Source: Selaginella moellendorffii (Eukaryota > Streptophyta > Lycopodiopsida > Selaginellales > Selaginellaceae). From it: 64,000 bases of DNA. Positions 56,401 to 64,000 of the stretch are shown here, piece after piece. The stretch's first letter is position 1. The number at the start of each line of letters is the position of its first letter. Made by a program: the position numbers and the translations under genes. The stretch is taken from assembly GCF_000143415.4 (NCBI RefSeq), contig NW_003314312.1, positions 379,159 to 443,158 on the forward strand, written 5' to 3'. The notes under the pieces are model-generated. The model was not told where the DNA came from. It saw nothing but the letters and a program-made list of their open reading frames with translations, and did not search any database.

Positions 56401-56595
56401 TGACGTTTTGCACATGGATTGGACAAGTTTGCCCCTCAACTTTTCTTCTATCTACTATGAGTCAACATGTTCACTCAAGCTTAAAGAGGCAAAAGATCAA
56501 GTGTTTGACACTAAAGTTGGGAACCACCTCTAATGCCTTGGGCTGTGTAAGGAGCACTTTTTTGTATTTCCGCATTATGATTTATGACAAGAGAG
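56385..56595. repeat. Block C spacer, inverted
   Basis: The reverse complement of this stretch matches block A at about 24805-25020. Shared phrases include AAAAAAGTGCTCCT, CACAGCCCAAGGCATTAGAGG and ACTTGATCTTTTGCCTCTTT. It is the continuation of block B, which was cut at 30542. Confidence 0.88.
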
Positions 56596-57739
56596 TGTCG
56601 CGAATGTGACTTCAAGTATCGAAAGTTACCTGTTGGCTAGTCCTTATGGACACTCTTTCCTTACTGCCACGATGGCAAGAGGTCGGTATTGCTGGACCCG
56701 TTATTAGTCTCTGCCTAAGCTAGTTGAGAAACTGGTCATCACATGTGNNNNNNNNNNNNNNNNNNNNNNNNNNNNNNNNNNNNNNNNNNNNNNNNNNNNN
56801 NNNNNNNNNNNNNNNNNNNNNNNNNNNNNNNNNNNNNNNNNNNNNNNNNNNNNNNNNNNNNNNNNNNNNNNNNNNNNNNNNNNNNNNNNNNNNNNNNNNN
56901 NNNNNNNNNNNNNNNNNNNNNNNNNNNNNNNNNNNNNNNNNNNNNNNNNNNNNNNNNNNNNNNNNNNNNNNNNNNNNNNNNNNNNNNNNNNNNNNNNNNN
57001 NNNNNNNNNNNNNNNNNNNNNNNNNNNNNNNNNNNNNNNNNNNNNNNNNNNNNNNNNNNNNNNNNNNNNNNNNNNNNNNNNNNNNNNNNNNNNNNNNNNN
57101 NNNNNNNNNNNNNNNNNNNNNNNNNNNNNNNNNNNNNNNNNNNNNNNNNNNNNNNNNNNNNNNNNNNNNNNNNNNNNNGGGTTTCAAATGTATAGTAGGG
57201 ATAGTGGGTAGATCGGGCATGGCCGACCAACCTGAGGCATAGTCTAGCTCCTACTTGCGTGCTTGTCCTTGTTTTGCGTCCGGCTTGGGTCTAAGCCCAC
57301 GTTAGGCCACCGGTATGCCGAAATAGCGCCAAACTCTGTTTGGCTCCGTTTTGCGTGCTAGTCCTGGCATTGGGATGCTAGTTACTCTAGGACTGTTCCA
57401 AGTCGCTCCGGGTTCCTGTCCCTTCGCTCCTTGGGCTTTATGCTCCAGAGTTGCTCCTTGGGCTTTATGCTCCAGAGTTGCTCCTTGGGCTTTATGCTCT
57501 AGAGTTGCTTCGTGGTTCGGTTCCATCACTCCTTGGCTCCACGCTTGGGAGTTTGGCACCATTCCTTCGTTCAATGGCCCAAGGCCCTGAACCTCGGGTT
57601 CTGCACCACTGTCCTATGGACACGTGGCATGTGACACGTGGCATTGACATGTGGCATAAAGAGGGTTTAGGTTCTGCTTCGTGGTGTGATCCTATGGTAA
57701 ACCACTATAGGATAAAGGGTAAAAATCACGTGCGCTACA
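56596..57739 (+). mobile_element. Family B LTR (5' LTR, plus) containing the assembly gap
   Basis: Starts TGTCGCGAATGTGAC and ends GTGCGCTACA, with a primer-binding site immediately after. 431 bases are unknown (N). A 31 bp unit (TTGGGCTTTATGCTCCAGAG type) is repeated three times at about 57431-57510. Confidence 0.85.
56748..57178. other. Assembly gap (431 N)
   Basis: A run of N inside a repeated LTR. The join across it is not supported by sequence in the window. ORFs spanning it are artefacts. Confidence 1.
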
Positions 57740-57741
57740 TT

Positions 57742-57752
57742 TGGTATCAGAG
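57742..57752 (+). other. Primer-binding site
   Basis: TGGTATCAGAG just after the LTR. Complementary to the initiator-Met tRNA end. Confidence 0.8.
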
Positions 57753-60175
57753 GATGAGTCTCAGCCAATGAGATTGGGCAACTAGTCTCGTTGCATACAC
57801 AGAAATGAAAACAATGATCCGAGTGGGTACACGTTTGGGTGCAAAAGGCTTCGCAATCGTTCCTTAGGTATGAATTTGGTTACCTTTTTGTACCATAATA
57901 ATGTGAGCTTGCTCTTGGGCTCATAAGAGGGATTGAGTTGGCAAGATGGATTTGAGGTGTACCATTTTGCACGAGTTTGCGCTTGGGCTCGTGAGTGAGG
58001 CACATTAGCAACTCGAGGTTACACTTTGAGTTCGCAGGATTAATGTTAGCCTATTGGTGGTTCCATAAGTTGTTCCTTGTACCGTGGGTGAAAGCAAACC
58101 TCCTTGGGTTTGCTGTGAGTGGCAAAAGGCTAGTCCGTAGCTGTTTAGCACGGCACTAGTGGATCCTTCCTAGGCATGATTATAAGTGAATCAATCAAGA
58201 CTGTAGGGATGAGTCGATTGATTCAAGTACTCATTGCCGTGCTCTCCCATAAACTTTTCTTGGATTGGACTGAAGGCAGTGCGAAAGCAAGTTTGAGATT
58301 TAGTCAAAGATGAGACCGAAAAGAGAGTTGTCAGGGACGAAGGATCAAATACGTAAATCGTCTTTTCTTCTTGGAGAGATGATTTGCAACAAGGTGTGAC
58401 TCATTGCTCGTGTTCACATTATGCAATCAAGAGTTCCTACCTTGATGCATATTGGAAATGATAGTCTTACAAATGGTGAGTTATGGGATGGATAGCGGTG
58501 AAGCACTAAACCATTTTGTCTAGACTTGCTATTGGAAGACTCGGGTTACAATGCTCAATTCTTTTTCGAGGAACCTTGCTATTGCTCCTTGAGTAGCTTA
58601 GTGTTGGATTAGTGTTGAGTTTGGTCGGGTAAAGAGTGGCACGAGCTTGTCCATGTTGTGAACAAAAGTTAATGGTGTTCAGTGTTATAAATCTCTATCG
58701 GTGGAGTGTGGCATTTATGTTGCATTTTGTCGAGTCGAGTTAACACTTGATACTCATATAAACCTTTGAAGTAATGGCATGGGTGTTGCTCTTGGTGTTG
58801 CTCAATTAATGATCAAGTCATTGTGATACTTATATCATATCCATGTGATAATGAACAATGTGTTTACGAAGTTGCTTGGTTAAACGATGATCAACCCCAA
58901 AGTGGTTGATGGTGAAGCTAGTCTACTTGCACGTAGTAGCATTGTAGTAGCTTCGACTGGGTTCTCAATGGTGACTCATTATGCTAAGCTTGAGTTAGTT
59001 CCTTAGTTCCTTGAGTTTGCCTATAAGGTGTTGGAAAAATGGTTGTAGCATTCACTTACTATAGTTTATCAGTTGATCTGTTAGCACTTGGAGTAGATTG
59101 TTGGATAGAGAAAGTGTGTAGTTGAGGCATTGACATCGCTAACACTTGTGTTAGTGGAAGTGGCATTGTTATTTTGAGTGATGAGGAATTTTCCTTAGAG
59201 CTTGATTTTTCATGTCATTTTTCTTGTTAGTGTTTTGGCTTCACATTGGATCTTGAAGGTAATTGAAGAAAAGTGTTAGTGCAATGTGGATATCCGAAGT
59301 TGTGGTCTTCGTGATCAAGCCTTGGATGTTCATTTTTCATTTTGCGGATGTCAGTGTTGGATATTGGAAAAATGGGCAAAAGATGTTCGATACTTAAGCA
59401 TATTGATGGATCATGAGAATTTGTGTTAAGGTGAATCTATGTGAAGTAGTAGGTAGGAAGAAGTTGGTTGAGTCTTGAAAGTTTGTATTCCTGGACTGAG
59501 AGTTATTCTTTCTCTAGGATGGAAAACTTTTCACAAATTTTCTTAGACTTTTCCAATGGCTGATTTGTTGATCATTTTGCTCGAAAACCATTCCGTTTTC
59601 ATAAGCCAGTACAAACTAGTGGAAAGGTTGGAGTTGACTTCGGTTGGCTTAGACCTTAGTAAGTATTTTGTATGATGCGACCCGAAAGGGATGCTAACTT
59701 TTGAGGCTAAAGCAATTGAGTTGGATAGAGTCTAGAATTGGTGTAGAAAAGTGGCCGTTGCACTTTTCTAATAAGGGTGACCCTTGTGCTTTTCTTTTGT
59801 AGCGTTATGCTTGGTGGCAGGTTGCACCTTGCATTTCGTTAGACTCTATGAGAGTAGTGAACTCTCACTAATCTTGACTTAGTCTTGGTGGCCCTACGCT
59901 TTGGCTGAGGATAGTGATGTCCAACTTAGTTATTTGCAGTTAAGGTGTTGGTACCCATACTATAGCTTTGTCTAAGTGGAGGTTGTGTACCAATATGAAT
60001 CTATCTCATAGTCTTCACTTTAGTTTCAACTGGGTGTTGATCATGTATAGCTAGCCTCTTCAAGGCATGCTCAGAAGTACTAGCTAAATGCATTGGTGAG
60101 TTTATCACAGTTGAGTTGGATTCGAGTGGTCATTAAGAAGTCAAGACCAAAAGTTCCAAAGTGCAATGGCTAAAA
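57753..60175 (+). mobile_element. Internal region of a non-autonomous LTR element
   Basis: No gag or pol frame; GT-rich, stops in all frames. About 58045-59685 is repeated at 61171-62807. Confidence 0.6.
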
Positions 60176-61170
60176 GGTGAAAGCCCAAAGCGTTTGTCTC
60201 CCAGACCCTTAGGGGTTTGGTGAGCTCCAAAAGTATAGTAAGGGGGAGGACTCCAGTGGAGCTAGTTTGGCTAGGAAAGGCTAGTTTGGCCCAGGACGGC
60301 TATACTTAGGTGTTGGGTGATGGGATAACCACTGGGAAGTCCAAGGCTAGAGTGAATACGGACCAACAAGTGAGGTAACTTGGTGAAGTATTCAAGAGCA
60401 TCCTCTAGTTCCCCTAGAAGATCGAATGGTCGATGCTCCCAGTCCAAGTGTGGGTGGCACTACCTACTTGGATACCTGGTGTGGCTCAACAGAACCTCAC
60501 TCTAAACCCATGGGTAGAGCACCAAAAGGCGGAAGATGGGGAGAGTACCCATGAGGCTTGCGTAAGGCCACGGTGTTCCGAAATGTTGTCCCACAGTCTC
60601 AAACTATGAAAAAAAAGAGGAGCAATCCTCTAGTGCAGTGACCAAGGATATGGTCACATGGTGAGGAAGTCCCATAGGATAGTGGGACTTAGAAGTCGGG
60701 CCTGTGGGCCTTGATCTAGTGGCAGTATTGGCGAACACAGCTATGGACAGAAAGGGACTTGGTGGGGACCTGAAAAGAGATATTGGGGAAGGCTATTCCT
60801 CATGTCTATGGGCATCCTAAGGATGCTAAGGAGTGGATCTGGGATGATCACTCATGGATGGATGGCCTAGTCTTTGAGAGACGAGACTGTGATGCAGGTG
60901 GTGTCGGACCACCAGTGTAACCAAGGTAAATGGGCATGGCCTTAGCGTAATAGGCTGAGAGGTCGATGGTACATTGGGATGTCAATCATGGGATCAGACA
61001 CGTGGAGCACTTGGACCAAGTGCAAAGGTTGAGTGGCATAGATGCCATTCTCAGGGCTAGCAAACCCCAAGTCTTGAATGGGACTTATGGAGGTTGTGAA
61101 TGAGACTCCTCCAAGTGGTCAGAGGTGTGGTTAAGTGACTAAAGTAGAATGGAAAAATTAATCGCTTACA
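60176..61170 (+). mobile_element. 5'-truncated family A LTR
   Basis: Starts at GGTGAAAGCCCAAAGCG, just after where the minisatellite would be. It is collinear with 31838-32829 and ends ATCGCTTACA. The minisatellite half is missing. No primer-binding site follows. Confidence 0.82.
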
Positions 61171-62807
61171 TTATTCCAATGGTTCCGTGTGTTGTTCCAT
61201 GTACCGTAGGTGAAAGTAAACTTTCCCTGGGTTTGCAATGAGTGGCAAATAGGCTGGTCCATAGCTATTTAGCACGGCACTAGTGGATCCTTCCTAGGCA
61301 TGATTATAAGTGTATCAATCAAGACTATAGGGATGAGTCTATTAATTCAAGTAGTCATTACCGTGCTCTCTCATAAACTTTTCGTGGATTAGACTGAAGG
61401 CAATATGAATGCAAGCTTGAGGTTTACTCAAAGTAGAGACCGAAAAGAGAGTCATCGGGGACAAAGGATCAAACACGTAAATCATTTTCTCTCCTTGGAG
61501 ATATGATTTGCAACGAAGTGTGACTCATTGCTCGTGTTCACATTATGCAATCAAAAGTCCCTATCTTGATGCATGTTGGTTATGATGGTCTTACAAATGG
61601 TGAGTTATGGGATAGATAGCGGTAAAGTGCTAAACCATCTTGTCTATGCTTGCTATTGAAGACTTGAGTTGCAATGCTCAATTCTTTTCTGGGGAACCTT
61701 GCTATTGCTCCTTGAATAGCTTGGTGTTTGATTAGTTTTGAGTTTGGTAAAAAAGAGAGTGGCATGAGCTTGTCCGTGTTGTGAACAAAAGTTAGTGGTG
61801 TTAGGTGTTGTAAATCTCTATTGATGGGGTGTAGCATTTATGTTGCATTTTGTTGAATCGAGTTGGCACTTGATAATCACATAAACCTTTAAAGTAATGA
61901 CATGGGTATTGCTTTTAGTGTTGCTCAATTGATGATCAAGTCATTATGATTTCTATATCATATCCATGTGATAGTGAGCAATGTGTTTACGAAGTTGCTT
62001 AGTTAAATGATGATCAACCCTAAAGTGGTTGATGGTGAAGCTAGTCTATTTGCACAAAGTAGCATTATAGTAGCTTTGACTAGATTCTCGAATGGTGATC
62101 CATTATGCTAAGCTTAAGTTGGTATCTTATTTTCTCGAGGGTTTGCCCATAAAGTGTTAGAAAAAGGTTGTAGCATTCACTTGCTATAGCTTGTCAATTG
62201 ATCCGTTAGCACTTGAAGTAGATTGTTAGATGGAGAAAATGTATAGTTGAGGCATTGACATTACTAGCACTTTTGTTAGTGGAAGTGGCATTGTTATTTC
62301 GAGTGAAGAGGGATTTTTCTTTAAACCTTGATTTTTCATGTCATTTTTTTTTTTAAAGTGTTTTAGCTTCATATTGGATCTTGAAGGTGGTTGAAGAAGA
62401 GCGTTAGTGCAATGTGAATATCCGAAGATTGTGGTCTTCGTGGTCAAGCCTTGGATGCTCATTTTGCATTTTGTGGATGTCAGTGTTAGATGTCGAATAT
62501 ATGGGCAAAGTGTTCGAGGCTAAAGCATACTATGGGTCATGAGAATTTGTGTTAAGGTGAACCTATGTGAAGTTGTAGGTAGGAGGAAGTTGGTTGAGTT
62601 TTGAAAATTTCTATTTCTGGACAGAGAGTCATTCTTTCTTTAAGATGGAAAATTTTCTACAAATTTTCTTAGACTTTTTTAATGGCTGATCTGTTAATCA
62701 TTTTGCTCGAAAACCATTCCATTCTCGTAAGCCAGTACAAACTAGTGAAGGGGTTAGAGTTGACTTAGGTTAGCTTAGACCTTGGTCGGTAGTTTGTATG
62801 ATGCATC
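61171..62807 (+). repeat. Second copy of the element's internal region
   Basis: Diverged direct repeat of 58045-59685 (shared phrases include TAGCACGGCACTAGTGGATC and GTGACTCATTGCTCGTG). Non-coding. Cut off at 62807 by the next A LTR. Confidence 0.8.
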
Positions 62808-64000
62808 TGTGAGACATAAAATCCCTAGGCCCCAAAGTGGAGCCGGAAAGGTGCCACGTGGTAGTGGCCAAAGCGAAAACCAAATGAGCATAACATGTTT
62901 GAACTAAAAGCTCCTACTTGAAGGGTCGAGAACAGAAGTGGAACTCCTAACGAAATGCTCAAGGAACAAGCACGGAGCAAGCAATAAGTGAGTCTCTAGA
63001 AAAGGGACACAAAAGGACCAACATATGACACATGGAAGTGTCTGAGATGGACCCGAGATGGAGTCCGAGATGGAGTCTGAGATGGAGTCCAAGATGGAGT
63101 CCGAGATGGAGTCCAAGATGGACCTGAGATGGAGTCCAAGATGGAGTTCGAGATGGACCCAAGATGGAGTCCGAGATGGAGTCTGAGATGGACCTGAGAT
63201 GGAGTCTGAGATGGACCAGAGATGGAGTCTGAGATGGAGTCCGAGATGCACCCAAGATGGAATACGAGATGGAGTCTGAGAAGGACCCGAGATGGAGTTC
63301 GAGGTCGAGACCGAAACCGGGACCAAGACCGAGACCGAGACTGAGACCGAGATCAGGACCGAGACCGAGGCCGAGGCCGAGCCTGAGACCGAGCCTGAGC
63401 CCGAGTCCGAGTCCGAGTCCGAGTCCGAGTCTGAGTCCGAACTCGAGTCCGAGTTCGAGTCTGAGAGGGTGAAAGCCCAAAGCGTTCGTCTCCCTAGGTG
63501 AGCTCCAAAAGTATAGTGAAGGGGAGGACTGTAATGGAGCCAGTTTGGCCAGAAAAGGCCAGTTTGGCCCAGGAAGGCTGTACCCAGTGTTGGGTGATGA
63601 GCTGCCCACTAGGAAGTCCAAGACTAGAGTGAACACGAACCGACAAGTGGAGTAGTGGTGAAGTGTTCAAGAGCCAACTCTAGTTCCCCCAGGAGATCGA
63701 CTGGCCGATGCTCCTAGTCCAAGTGTGGGTGGCACTACCTACTTGGATACCTGGCGTGGCTCAACGGAACCTCACTCTAAGCCCATGGCTAGAGCATCTA
63801 AAGGCAGAAGGCGGGGAGAGTACCCATGAGGCCCGCGTAGGGCCACGGTGTTCCGAAATGTTGTCCTAAAGTCCCAGACTATGGAAAGGAAGAGGAGTAA
63901 CCCTCTGGTGTGGTGACCAAGGACACAGTCGCACAGTGAGGCAGTCCCAAAGGCTAGTGGACTTAGCAGTCAGGCCTGTGGGCCTTGATCTTGTGGCAGT
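62808..64000 (+). mobile_element. Family A LTR, running off the window
   Basis: Starts TGTGAGACATAAAATCCC and contains the GA-rich minisatellite (63040-63455), then GGTGAAAGCCCAAAGCG and the rest, up to the window edge. It is about 1.2 kb long so far. This copy keeps an uninterrupted GCCACTACCAC, the site where the TIR element inserted in the other copy. Confidence 0.88.

Noticed and set aside
56720-57242. ORFs spanning the N run
   Set aside because: Artefacts of unknown bases.

Overview
The window looks like nuclear DNA of a lycophyte, most likely Selaginella (inference). Genes have many short introns, about 50-60 nt where I mapped them. There is a large intron-poor pentatricopeptide-repeat (PPR) family, and plastid- and vacuole-related plant genes sit beside a repeat-rich region. 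It is not prokaryotic: splice sites are needed to keep the MutS2, PhzF, bZIP and sugar-transporter frames open.

Region 1 (1-18.7 kb) is gene-dense. In order it holds a Fic-domain protein (-), a four-exon PhzF-family protein (-), a bZIP factor (-), a PPR protein (-), a tandem array of tRNA-Ala-derived units, a 20-exon MutS2-like gene (+), one more tRNA-like unit, an OEP24-like plastid envelope pore (-), about 4.4 kb of very AT-rich DNA, and a tonoplast-type sugar transporter (-).

Region 2 (18.7-30.5 kb) is a tandem duplication of a block made of a PPR gene, a MiAMP1-like secreted Cys-rich peptide gene and a non-coding spacer. Copy A is intact. Copy B has a broken PPR gene and an altered peptide gene. 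A third remnant, C, lies inverted at about 56.15-56.6 kb, on the far side of the transposon cluster. It points to an inversion, or a misassembly, of about 26 kb.

Region 3 (30.5-64 kb) is a nest of transposable elements. Two LTR families recur. Family A is about 1.5-1.8 kb and carries an internal GA-rich minisatellite. Family B is about 1.1 kb. A degenerate Ty3/gypsy gag-pol lies at 52.9-55.3 kb.

Inside one A LTR sits the most unusual object: an 11.7 kb terminal-inverted-repeat element (41137-52843, 4 bp target duplication). On one side it encodes a decayed transposase-like protein. On the other it encodes a protein, or set of exons, with a ParB-like domain, a methyltransferase-like domain, an acidic linker and a HAD/FCP1-like phosphatase domain. 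About 19 copies of a 20-24 bp palindrome are spread through its introns, exons and flanks, and I did not see it elsewhere in the window. The element was later hit by a solo B LTR. The nesting gives a relative insertion order: gag-pol element, then A LTR element, then TIR element, then solo B LTR.
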